Shown here: positions 1-6,247 of the stretch, piece by piece | Position numbering within the stretch: the stretch's first letter is position 1 | Layout of the letters: every line of letters begins with the position of its first letter | Source of the DNA: an uncultured Burkholderiales bacterium | GTDB lineage: Bacteria > Pseudomonadota > Gammaproteobacteria > Burkholderiales > Burkholderiaceae_C | Assembly: GCA_903925445.1 (NCBI GenBank) | Contig: CAIYFE010000308.1 | Location: 1-17,624, forward strand | Length of the DNA stretch: 17,624 nt | Direction: 5' to 3' | Notes under the pieces: model-generated | The model's input: the letters and a program-made list of their open reading frames with translations, nothing else | What the model was told of the DNA's origin: nothing | Databases searched by the model: none | Program-made: the position numbers and the translations under genes

Positions 1-442
1 CAGTTTTGCGATTGACGCCACGGGTAAGGCAGCCATTTCGACAAACCAAGACAGCGGGACTTTGTCGACTTTCGCCGTCAATGCGGGGGCCTTGAGCACC
101 GGCAGCACAGTCGCCATCGCCAACAGCAAGCCCACTTGGGTAACCATCAGCCCCAACGGCCAATATGCCTATGTCGTGGATCAAGCAAACAACAACTTGT
201 CCTCCTTCACTTTGGATGTCAGTTCGGCTTCGCTGACCGCCAACGGGAGCAGCGTTGCAACTGGCAACTACCCACAATTTGTGACCGTCGACCCAACCGG
301 CCATTTTGTTTACTCCGTCAACACCAGCGACAACACCCTGTCGGCTTTTGCCATTGGCAGCAGCGGCACGTTGACAAGCTTGAGCGGCTCGCCTTTCAAC
401 GTCGGTTCGACGCCGATTGCGATGGTTTTTGTCAGCTTCTAA
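1..442 (+). CDS. Beta-propeller (YVTN / lactonase-like) protein, 3' part only
   Basis: Partial gene: the frame is open from base 2 to a TAA at 440-442, giving the last 146 residues. The visible part is built from degenerate repeats in which a Pro-x-x-Val-(T/S)-(I/V)-(S/D)-Pro-(N/T)-G-x-(Y/F)-x-Y core is followed by a strand such as NNLSSFTLD or NTLSAFAIG. This is the pattern of YVTN beta-propeller and 6-phosphogluconolactonase-like blades, and about two and a half blades are seen. The composition is rich in Ser, Thr, Ala and Asn with no Cys, as in exported propeller proteins, but the N-terminus and any signal peptide lie outside the window. Members of this broad family include lactonases and many secreted proteins of unknown role, so an enzyme activity cannot be assigned. 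The next gene starts 47 bp downstream on the same strand; no functional link is evident. Confidence 0.75.
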   Translation, partial: SFAIDATGKAAISTNQDSGTLSTFAVNAGALSTGSTVAIANSKPTWVTISPNGQYAYVVDQANNNLSSFTLDVSSASLTANGSSVATGNYPQFVTVDPTGHFVYSVNTSDNTLSAFAIGSSGTLTSLSGSPFNVGSTPIAMVFVSF

Positions 443-489
443 TTTTGACAAGCACTGGCCTGCTAAGCTTTGGTGATTTAAGAGTCAAC

Positions 490-951
490 ATGGCCAAGAT
501 CAAGTACTACTGGGAAGACATGCAAGTGGGGCACGTGCAGCAGCTGGGCACCCTTTCGCCCACGCGCGAAGAAATCATTGCTTTTGCCACGCAGTTTGAT
601 CCGCAACCTTTTCACTTGGACGAAGAAGCCGCCAAGGCTTCTGTCTTTGGCGGTTTGTGTGCCAGCGGTTGGCACACGTGCGCGATGGCAATGCGTTTGA
701 TGGTGACCAACTTTTTGCAAGCGTCTTCTAGCTTGGGCTCACCTGGGCTGGAAAACATCCAATGGCCCAAACCCGTTTTCCCAGGCGATGTGTTGCGGCT
801 GCAATCGACCGTTTTGCAAACCCGTCCCATGAATTCTCGGCCGCATGTGGGCTTGGTTCGCAACCACTGGGAAATGTTCAACCAAGATGGCGACAAGGTG
901 CTCAACATGGATGGCTGGGGCATGTTTGGCCGCCGCCATCCTGCCGCTTGA
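490..951 (+). CDS. MaoC-like hot-dog fold dehydratase
   Basis: A 153-residue single hot-dog protein of the MaoC/enoyl-CoA hydratase 2 type. The catalytic signature is visible: Asp37 and His42 in FDPQPFHLD, followed by the central helix region with FGGLCASGWHT. The C-terminal half carries the usual strand pattern with PVFPGD (about residues 95-100), where such proteins define the substrate tunnel. Family members add water to, or remove it from, trans-2-enoyl or 3-hydroxyacyl thioesters in the cytoplasm; here the acyl substrate is unknown. The ATG at 490 was chosen because it opens the conserved fold and is preceded by AAGAG at about 480-484, a usable ribosome site; the frame stays open farther upstream but that part overlaps the propeller gene. 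It converges on the LysR gene with a 20-bp gap. Confidence 0.85.
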   Translation: MAKIKYYWEDMQVGHVQQLGTLSPTREEIIAFATQFDPQPFHLDEEAAKASVFGGLCASGWHTCAMAMRLMVTNFLQASSSLGSPGLENIQWPKPVFPGDVLRLQSTVLQTRPMNSRPHVGLVRNHWEMFNQDGDKVLNMDGWGMFGRRHPAA

Positions 952-966
952 CGACCGGCTGTGCCA

Positions 967-980
967 GCGCGTCAGCGCGC
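967..980. terminator. Short hairpin at the maoC-like / lysR convergent junction
   Basis: GCGCG at 967-971 pairs with CGCGC at 976-980 around a TCAG loop that contains the reverse-strand stop codon of the LysR gene. There is no T tract on either side, so a role as an intrinsic terminator is only a possibility; it may mark or protect transcript ends. Five base pairs in GC-rich DNA can arise by chance. Confidence 0.2.
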
Positions 981-1922
981 AAATCCCGCAGCCAAACCTT
1001 CACGCAAATGTGCCACCAAAGCCGTCACGGCTCTGGGCACGTGGGTGGCGTAAGGTCGAATGGCAAACAACTGCTCGGCAAATGCACCCACCGATTTGTA
1101 GGGCGCCAACACTTGCACCAACTTGCCTTGCCTGAGCGCAGCTTGCGCACTGAAGTCTGGCATGAGCGCAATGCCCGCGCCCATCAGCGCCGCCTCGCGC
1201 AATGCTTCGCTGTTGTTGGCGGCCAATGAGCCATTGACCGCCACGCTGATCAAGTCAGGCGCAGGCTTGGCTTTGGCTGCATTTTGGCGAGGCTCAAATG
1301 TCCACACCGGCAGCTCTTGTGAACGTGGGTAATGCAAGCAGTTGTGCGCTTGCAGGTCTTGCGGCACTTGGGGTTCACCTTTTTTGCGCAAGTAAGCGCG
1401 GGTGGCCACCAAGACCGACTCGGTGCGGCACAGCGTCCAGGCCACATGCGTATCGGGTGCTTGCGCGGTGTGACGAATGGCCAAATCAAAACCTTCGGTG
1501 GCCAAGGCACGCAAGCGATCCGACATGTCCAATTCGATGCGCACCTCGGGATGGGTTTTTAAGAACTCCGTCAACAAGGGCATGAGTTGCTGGCGAGCCA
1601 GCGCCACAGGCGCGGTGACGCGCACCAAACCACTGGGCTGCGCGGCCAAATCGCGCACTTGAGCAAAGCTTTGGGCAATGTGCTCGAACGAGCTGCGGAT
1701 GTCATCGACCAGGCGCTGCCCGGCTTCGGTCAACCGCACACTGCGGGTGGTGCGTTGCACCAGAGGCACGCGCGCTGCGCGTTCGAGTTCGGCGATGCGC
1801 TGGCTCATCGCCGCCTTGCTCACGCCCAATCGGGTGGCTGCTGCCGTGTAGCTGCCTTGCTGTGCCAACACGCTGAGCCAATGCAAGTGGTGCCAAAGCT
1901 CGTCAATTTTTTGCTCGTTCAT
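972..1922 (-). CDS. LysR-family transcriptional regulator
   Basis: A 316-residue LysR-type regulator. The N-terminal winged helix-turn-helix spans about residues 7-65, with the recognition region GSYTAAATRLGVSKAAMSQ and the wing RTTRSVRLTEAG. The remainder is a periplasmic-binding-protein-like effector domain, including the RVTAPVALAR and FDLAIR motifs typical of the CrgA-like subgroup. The ATG at 1922 places the helix-turn-helix at the usual distance from the N-terminus; a TTG nine codons upstream would run through the inverted repeat and is less likely. It is divergent from mmsA and the GMC oxidoreductase, the classical arrangement of a LysR activator and its target operon. The inverted repeat at 1926-1953 begins 3 bp upstream of its start codon, which suggests autorepression. 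The effector is probably the substrate of the neighbouring pathway (inference). Confidence 0.93.
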   Translation of the reverse strand: MNEQKIDELWHHLHWLSVLAQQGSYTAAATRLGVSKAAMSQRIAELERAARVPLVQRTTRSVRLTEAGQRLVDDIRSSFEHIAQSFAQVRDLAAQPSGLVRVTAPVALARQQLMPLLTEFLKTHPEVRIELDMSDRLRALATEGFDLAIRHTAQAPDTHVAWTLCRTESVLVATRAYLRKKGEPQVPQDLQAHNCLHYPRSQELPVWTFEPRQNAAKAKPAPDLISVAVNGSLAANNSEALREAALMGAGIALMPDFSAQAALRQGKLVQVLAPYKSVGAFAEQLFAIRPYATHVPRAVTALVAHLREGLAAGFAR

Positions 1923-1925
1923 GGT

Positions 1926-1953
1926 TTGATTGTTCACTATTTTGAACAATCAA
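1926..1953. promoter_or_regulatory. Probable LysR operator (perfect 11-bp inverted repeat)
   Basis: TTGATTGTTCA (1926-1936) and TGAACAATCAA (1943-1953) are perfect reverse complements separated by 6 bp (CTATTT). The core, TTCA-N6-TGAA, fits the T-N11-A box of LysR-type regulators. It lies between the divergent LysR gene and mmsA, centred about 64 bp upstream of the predicted mmsA start site, close to the position (-65) of LysR recognition sites. Binding by this particular regulator is inferred. Confidence 0.75.
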
Positions 1954-1968
1954 TTCAAGTTTTTCCTC

Positions 1969-1997
1969 TTGTTGCGTGGCAAAGCGTTGCCTAAACT
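1969..1997 (+). promoter_or_regulatory. Candidate sigma-70 promoter for mmsA
   Basis: TTGTTG (1969-1974) and TAAACT (1992-1997) are separated by 17 bp. This would start transcription near 2004, giving a leader of about 26 nt before the mmsA ATG. The hexamers are imperfect, as expected for a promoter that needs activation, and the spacing to the inverted repeat supports the pair. Confidence 0.45.
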
Positions 1998-2029
1998 GCA
2001 CCATCTTTTCTAAACCACGAGACAACACC

Positions 2030-3544
2030 ATGAGCTCAACCGCCCACATTGCCCACTACATCAACGGCCAAGTGACTGCTGGTACCAGCACGCGCCAGCA
2101 AGATGTTTTCAACCCCGCCACAGGCAAAGTCACAGGCCAAGTAGCCTTGGCCAATGGGGCGGATGTCAGCGCTGCGGTGGCGGCGGCACAAAAAGCCTTT
2201 CCAGCGTGGGCCGATTTGCCACCGCTGCGTCGCGCACGGGTGATGTTCAAGTTCTTGGAGTTGCTCAACCAACACCGCGACACCTTGGCGCACATGATCA
2301 CCGCCGAGCACGGCAAGGTGTTCACCGATGCGCAGGGCGAAGTGTCGCGCGGCATCGACATCGTTGAATTTGCCACGGGCATTCCCCAGCTGCTCAAAGG
2401 CGACTACACCGAACAAGTTTCCACCGGCATCGACAACTGGACGCTGCGCCAACCCTTGGGCGTGGTGGCGGGCATCACGCCCTTTAACTTTCCGGTGATG
2501 GTGCCCATGTGGATGTTTCCGGTGGCAATCGCGGCGGGCAATACCTTTGTGCTCAAACCCAGCCCGATCGACCCAACGCCTGCGTTGTTCATGGCCGATT
2601 TGCTCAAGCAAGCGGGCTTGCCCGATGGCGTGTTCAACGTGGTGCAAGGCGACAAAGAGGCGGTCGATGCGCTGCTGGTACACCCCGACGTCAAAGCCGT
2701 GAGCTTTGTGGGCTCCACCCCCATTGCCAATTACATCTATGAAACCGGTGCGCATCACGGCAAACGTGTGCAAGCGCTGGGTGGCGCGAAAAACCACATG
2801 GTGGTCATGCCCGATGCCGACATCGACCAAGCCGTCGATGCCCTGATTGGTGCGGCCTATGGCTCCGCCGGTGAACGCTGCATGGCGATCAGCGTGGCTG
2901 TGCTGGTGGGCGATGTGGCCGACAAACTCTTGCCCAAATTGATCGAACGCACCAAGGCGCTCAAAGTGCTCAACGGCGAGAACTTGGCTGCCGAAATGGG
3001 GCCCATCGTCACCGCTGCCGCGCACCAACGCATCACTGGCTACATCGAGCAAGGTGTCAAAGAAGGCGCCAAGTTGCTCGTGGACGGACGCCACTTCCAA
3101 GCTCAACAAGCAGGAGAAGGTTGCGACCACGGATTTTGGATGGGCGGGACCTTGTTTGACCATGTCAGCACGGACATGAAAATCTACCGAGAAGAAATCT
3201 TTGGCCCCGTATTGAGTTGCGTGCGCGTGGCCGATTTCGCGCAAGCGGTGCAAATCATCAACGACCATGAGTTTGGCAACGGCGTGAGTTGCTTCACCCG
3301 CGACGGCAATGTGGCGCGTGAGTTTGCGCGACGCATCCAAGTCGGCATGGTGGGCATCAATGTGCCCATTCCTGTGCCCATGGCTTGGCATGGTTTTGGC
3401 GGATGGAAGCGTTCACTGTTTGGCGATATGCACGCCTACGGCGAAGAAGGCGTGCGTTTTTACACCAAACAAAAATCCGTCATGCAGCGCTGGCCTGAGA
3501 GCATTGGCAAAGGCGCCGAATTTGTCATGCCCACCTCCAAATGA
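2030..3544 (+). CDS. mmsA: CoA-acylating methylmalonate-semialdehyde dehydrogenase
   Basis: A 504-residue aldehyde dehydrogenase of the MmsA type, which oxidises methylmalonate or malonate semialdehyde with NAD+ and CoA to propionyl-CoA or acetyl-CoA plus CO2 (cytoplasmic; valine, beta-alanine and inositol routes). The NAD-binding domain has the oxyanion Asn153 in FNFP and Lys176 in FVLKPS; the nucleophile is Cys284 in SAGERCMAIS. Where hydrolytic aldehyde dehydrogenases carry ELGGK, this protein has LGGAKNHMVVMPDAD, without the general-base Glu, as expected for a CoA-dependent enzyme. The C-terminal PIPVPMAWHGFGGWKRS is characteristic of MmsA. The ATG at 2030 is chosen over an in-frame upstream ATG at 1976, which would lie in the promoter; a weak GAGA lies about 8 nt upstream. 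The GMC gene follows after 52 bp, probably in one transcript. The actual aldehyde handled here may differ from the textbook one. Confidence 0.93.
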   Translation: MSSTAHIAHYINGQVTAGTSTRQQDVFNPATGKVTGQVALANGADVSAAVAAAQKAFPAWADLPPLRRARVMFKFLELLNQHRDTLAHMITAEHGKVFTDAQGEVSRGIDIVEFATGIPQLLKGDYTEQVSTGIDNWTLRQPLGVVAGITPFNFPVMVPMWMFPVAIAAGNTFVLKPSPIDPTPALFMADLLKQAGLPDGVFNVVQGDKEAVDALLVHPDVKAVSFVGSTPIANYIYETGAHHGKRVQALGGAKNHMVVMPDADIDQAVDALIGAAYGSAGERCMAISVAVLVGDVADKLLPKLIERTKALKVLNGENLAAEMGPIVTAAAHQRITGYIEQGVKEGAKLLVDGRHFQAQQAGEGCDHGFWMGGTLFDHVSTDMKIYREEIFGPVLSCVRVADFAQAVQIINDHEFGNGVSCFTRDGNVAREFARRIQVGMVGINVPIPVPMAWHGFGGWKRSLFGDMHAYGEEGVRFYTKQKSVMQRWPESIGKGAEFVMPTSK

Positions 3545-3570
3545 TCTGACTTTTTGAGCCCGACTCAGAT
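3544..3570. repeat. Inverted repeat between mmsA and the GMC gene
   Basis: ATCTGA (3544-3549) is repeated inverted as TCAGAT (3565-3570) just after the mmsA stop; a smaller TGAG/CTCA stem is nested within it. There is no following T tract, so it is not a convincing terminator. It might modulate read-through or mRNA ends inside the operon. Confidence 0.2.
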
Positions 3571-3585
3571 TGGGCAAAATCGGAC

Positions 3586-3592
3586 GAGGAGA
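3586..3592 (+). promoter_or_regulatory. Ribosome binding site that fixes the GMC start
   Basis: GAGGAGA ends 4 nt before the ATG at 3597. It selects that start over an upstream in-frame start at 3570, which lacks a comparable site. Confidence 0.7.
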
Positions 3593-3596
3593 CCTC

Positions 3597-5246
3597 ATGA
3601 GCAACACAGACTTTGACTACATCATCGTGGGCGCTGGCACTGCCGGTTGTTTGCTGGCCAATCGGCTCAGCGCAGATCGCAGCAAACGCGTGTTGCTCAT
3701 CGAAGCAGGCCAAAAAGACGACTACCACTGGATTCACATTCCAGTGGGCTACTTGTATTGCATTGGCAACCCGCGCACCGATTGGTTGTTCAACACCGCA
3801 CCCGATGCGGGCTTGAACGGGCGCAGCTTGCGCTATCCACGCGGCAAGGTGCTGGGCGGGTGCTCCAGCATCAACGGCATGATTTACATGCGCGGCCAAG
3901 CGCGCGATTACGACCAATGGGCGCACATCACGGGCGACGCGCAATGGTCTTGGCAAAACTGCCTGCCTTACTTCAAACAACACGAAGATCACCACTTGGG
4001 CGCCAACGCGCTGCACGGCGCTGGCGGCGAATGGCGCGTGGAGCGCCAGCGTCTGCGCTGGGACGTTTTGGATGCCTTTGCCCAAGCCGCTGTGCAAGCA
4101 GGCATTCCTGCGACCGACGATTTCAACCGCGGCAGCAACGAAGGCGTGGGCTACTTCGAAGTCAATCAACGCAGCGGTTGGCGCTGGAACACCGCCAAAG
4201 CGTTTTTGCGTCCCACCTGCTATGCCCGCCCCAACTTTGAGTTGTGGACTTCAGCACACGTCGCCCAACTGCGCATAAGCACCGACCCCGACGGACAACG
4301 CCGTTGCACCGGCGTTGAAGTCTCAACCAGTCGCGGTCGCTTGACAGCCAACGCCAAACACGCGGTGATCTTGAGTGCAGGCGCCATTGGTTCGCCGCAC
4401 ATCTTGCAACTCTCGGGCATTGGCGATGCTGCGCTGCTCAAGCAACACGGCGTCGCGCCGGTGGTTGATTTGCCGGGCGTGGGTCGCAATTTGCAAGACC
4501 ATTTGCAAATTCGCTCGGTCTTCAAAGTCAAAGGCGTCACCACCCTCAACACACTGGCCAACAGTTGGTGGGGCAAGGCCAAAATTGGCATGGAATATGT
4601 CTTCAAACGCAGCGGCCCCATGAGCATGGCGCCCTCGCAACTGGGCGCCTTCACCCGCTCCAGCGCAGACCAAGTCCACCCCAACATCGAATACCACGTG
4701 CAACCGCTGAGCCTGGATGCCTTTGGCGAGCCCTTGCACAACTTCCCGGCATTCACCGCCAGCGTGTGCAACTTGAACCCCACCAGCCGGGGCACGGTTG
4801 AGCTGACCAGCCCCAACTTTGCCGATGCGCCCAAAATTGCGCCCAACTACTTGAGCACCCCCGAAGACCGCCAAGTGGCCGCCGATTCATTGCGCGTGAC
4901 GCGACGCATCGCTGCACAACCCGCGCTGGCCAAGTACCAGCCCGAAGAATGGAAACCTGGCGTCCAATACCAAAGCGACGAAGATTTGGCTCGCTTGGCT
5001 GGCGACATCGCGACCACCATCTTCCACCCCGTGGGCACGGCTCGCATGGGCAAGTTGGACGATCCGTTGGCGGTGGTTGACCCGCAACTGCGCGTGCGCG
5101 ATGGCCAAGGTGGCGTGATTCGCGGGCTGCGCGTGGTCGATGCCAGCGTGATGCCCACCATCACCAGCGGCAACACCAACAGCCCCACATTGATGCTGGC
5201 CGAAAAAGCCGCGCAGTGGTTGGAGCAAGAAGCTTTGTCTGGTTGA
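3597..5246 (+). CDS. FAD-dependent GMC-family alcohol oxidoreductase
   Basis: A 549-residue glucose-methanol-choline family flavoprotein. The N-terminal dinucleotide fold has VGAGTAG (11-17) and the ribose-binding Glu36 in LLIEAG. The first GMC signature is GKVLGGCSSINGM (83-95), the second AGAIGSPHILQLSGIG (261-276). The active-site pair is His487 in FHPVGTARMG and an Asn in GNTNSP (about 526-528), the choline-dehydrogenase-like His/Asn arrangement. Such enzymes oxidise primary or secondary alcohols to aldehydes or ketones, passing electrons to a quinone or oxygen. Annotation as choline dehydrogenase would be overreach: it is paired with mmsA and not with betaine-aldehyde dehydrogenase or betI. 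Being co-directional and 52 bp after mmsA, it probably supplies an aldehyde to that enzyme (inference). No signal peptide is seen. Confidence 0.9.
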   Translation: MSNTDFDYIIVGAGTAGCLLANRLSADRSKRVLLIEAGQKDDYHWIHIPVGYLYCIGNPRTDWLFNTAPDAGLNGRSLRYPRGKVLGGCSSINGMIYMRGQARDYDQWAHITGDAQWSWQNCLPYFKQHEDHHLGANALHGAGGEWRVERQRLRWDVLDAFAQAAVQAGIPATDDFNRGSNEGVGYFEVNQRSGWRWNTAKAFLRPTCYARPNFELWTSAHVAQLRISTDPDGQRRCTGVEVSTSRGRLTANAKHAVILSAGAIGSPHILQLSGIGDAALLKQHGVAPVVDLPGVGRNLQDHLQIRSVFKVKGVTTLNTLANSWWGKAKIGMEYVFKRSGPMSMAPSQLGAFTRSSADQVHPNIEYHVQPLSLDAFGEPLHNFPAFTASVCNLNPTSRGTVELTSPNFADAPKIAPNYLSTPEDRQVAADSLRVTRRIAAQPALAKYQPEEWKPGVQYQSDEDLARLAGDIATTIFHPVGTARMGKLDDPLAVVDPQLRVRDGQGGVIRGLRVVDASVMPTITSGNTNSPTLMLAEKAAQWLEQEALSG

Positions 5247-5423
5247 TAAAGACGGGGGTTAATCCCAACGGGAAACTCCCGACCCCCAAACTCAAGCCTT
5301 GGCTTTACATTCCATGTACTCGCAATGCGCTTTGCGTCATTGCCGAGGGTCCGAGGAGACATACAACAAGGCCACTAGGCCACCTGGAAAAGGCACCGGC
5401 AACCCCGGTGCCTTTTGCTTTTT
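5243..5423 (+). ncRNA. Candidate structured RNA ending in an intrinsic terminator
   Basis: The 230-bp gap between the GMC gene and the TauE-like gene has no convincing ORF but three successive foldable elements. First, GGGGGT (5254-5259) with ACCCCC (5282-5287), enclosing CGGG/CCCG around an AAACT loop. Second, a 12-bp stem at 5319-5347 (CTCG, CAATG, CGC with a TTT loop and two one-base bulges on the 3' side). Third, the terminator hairpin at 5388-5416. AAGCC/GGCTT and GGCC/GGCC palindromes lie between them. A possible promoter is TTGGAG (5220-5225)-N17-TTGATA (5243-5248), overlapping the end of the GMC gene. It could equally be a structured 3' UTR of the mmsA-GMC transcript. I do not recognise a known RNA family. 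Confidence 0.35.
5388..5423 (+). terminator. Strong intrinsic terminator
   Basis: AAAAGGCACCGG (5388-5399) pairs perfectly with CCGGTGCCTTTT (5405-5416) around the 5-nt loop CAACC, and GCTTTTT follows. It ends the mmsA-GMC transcript and/or the candidate RNA in front of it, and insulates the downstream permease gene. Confidence 0.88.
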
Positions 5424-5440
5424 AGATTTCGGGGTGTGAT

Positions 5441-5468
5441 TTTTCACGCACGCACCGTCACACATAAT
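5441..5468 (+). promoter_or_regulatory. Candidate promoter for the TauE-like gene (leaderless)
   Basis: CATAAT (5463-5468) matches the -10 consensus at five of six positions, and TTTTCA (5441-5446) is a weak -35 at 16 bp. Transcription would start around 5475-5477, at the ATG itself, and the pyrimidine-rich bases before the ATG hold no Shine-Dalgarno sequence. It starts after the terminator at 5388-5423. Confidence 0.4.
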
Positions 5469-5476
5469 CAACCCCC

Positions 5477-6229
5477 ATGGAAATGTTGCTCGTCACCTTG
5501 GCCTCGGGGTTTGCTGGTTTTGTCGATGCCATCGTGGGCGGTGGTGGTTTGATTTTTTTACCCACACTCTTTGCCGTCTTCCCCAGCGCTGAGCCAGCCA
5601 CGCTGTTTGGAACCAACAAAAGCGCTTCGGTCTGGGGCACGGCCTTTGCCAGTTGGCAATACAGCCGACGCGTGCGTGTTGCTTGGCGCAATTTGCTGCC
5701 CGCAGCGGCACTGGCCATGACCGGATCGCTGGCAGGGGCTTGGTTGGTGACGCAAATATCGCCCGACTTCTTGCGTCAAATCTTGCCTTTTGTGCTGTTT
5801 GCTGTGCTGCTCTACACCCTGCTGCGCAAAGACATGGGGCGCGAGCATGCTCCGCGATTCAGCGGTCGCACCGAATTGGCCGCCACCGCTTGCGTGGGCT
5901 TGGTGATTGGCTTTTACGACGGGTTTTTTGGCCCCGGCACCGGCAGCTTTTTTGTCTTTGTGTTGGTGCGTTGGCTGGGCTATGACTTCTTGAATGCGTC
6001 CATTGCGGCCAAGTTGCTCAACCTCTCCAGCAATGTGGCGGCTTTGGCGCTGTTTACTTTCAAAGGCCATGTATGGTGGCATTTGGCGCTGCCTTTGGCC
6101 TTGGCCAATGTGGCGGGCAGTTTGCTAGGGACGCGGTTGGCGCTCAAACACGGCGCAGGGTGTGTGCGCGGCATGTTCTTGGTCGTGGTCACGGCCTTGA
6201 TTTGCAAGACCAGTTACGACGCGTTTTGA
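5477..6229 (+). CDS. TauE/SafE-family (TSUP) membrane permease
   Basis: A 250-residue polytopic inner-membrane protein of the TSUP (4-toluene sulfonate uptake permease) family. The two homologous halves are visible: GFVDAIVGGGGLIFLPTL near residue 13 and GFYDGFFGPGTGSF near residue 140, each the glycine-rich reentrant motif of the family. About seven to eight hydrophobic segments are seen, with a charged cytoplasmic loop around LLRKDMGREHAPRFSGR. Members move anions such as sulfite, sulfoacetate or taurine-derived compounds, but the substrate cannot be read from sequence. The ATG at 5477 is the first in frame; a second at 5483 is possible. No Shine-Dalgarno is seen. It converges on mrdA with a 9-bp gap and is separated from the upstream pathway by a terminator, so it is probably an independent unit. 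Confidence 0.88.
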   Translation: MEMLLVTLASGFAGFVDAIVGGGGLIFLPTLFAVFPSAEPATLFGTNKSASVWGTAFASWQYSRRVRVAWRNLLPAAALAMTGSLAGAWLVTQISPDFLRQILPFVLFAVLLYTLLRKDMGREHAPRFSGRTELAATACVGLVIGFYDGFFGPGTGSFFVFVLVRWLGYDFLNASIAAKLLNLSSNVAALALFTFKGHVWWHLALPLALANVAGSLLGTRLALKHGAGCVRGMFLVVVTALICKTSYDAF

Positions 6230-6247
6230 AGCCCGCGCTCAGGGCTT
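6229..6247. terminator. Hairpin at the tauE-like / mrdA convergent junction
   Basis: AAGCCC (6229-6234) pairs with GGGCTT (6242-6247) around a 7-nt loop that contains the reverse-strand mrdA stop codon; the left arm overlaps the last base of the permease stop. No T tract follows on either strand, so termination is uncertain. Confidence 0.3.

Noticed and set aside
445..450. Perfect TTGACA (-35 consensus) between the propeller gene and the MaoC-like gene
   Set aside because: No acceptable -10 hexamer lies 16-18 bp downstream; kept only as a remark.
2036..3391. Long open frame (451 codons) on the minus strand opposite mmsA
   Set aside because: mmsA is unmistakable on the plus strand; the antisense protein is His-rich, has no recognisable fold and has the look of a codon-bias shadow.
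5254..5390. Possible cobalamin-type riboswitch (GGGAA and GCCACT words are present)
   Set aside because: The conserved boxes are not in the right order or spacing, and the gene after it is not a known B12-regulated gene.
5435..5462. TGTGA ... TCACA resembling a CRP site upstream of the permease gene
   Set aside because: The half-sites are 18 bp apart, whereas CRP sites have 6 bp between them.
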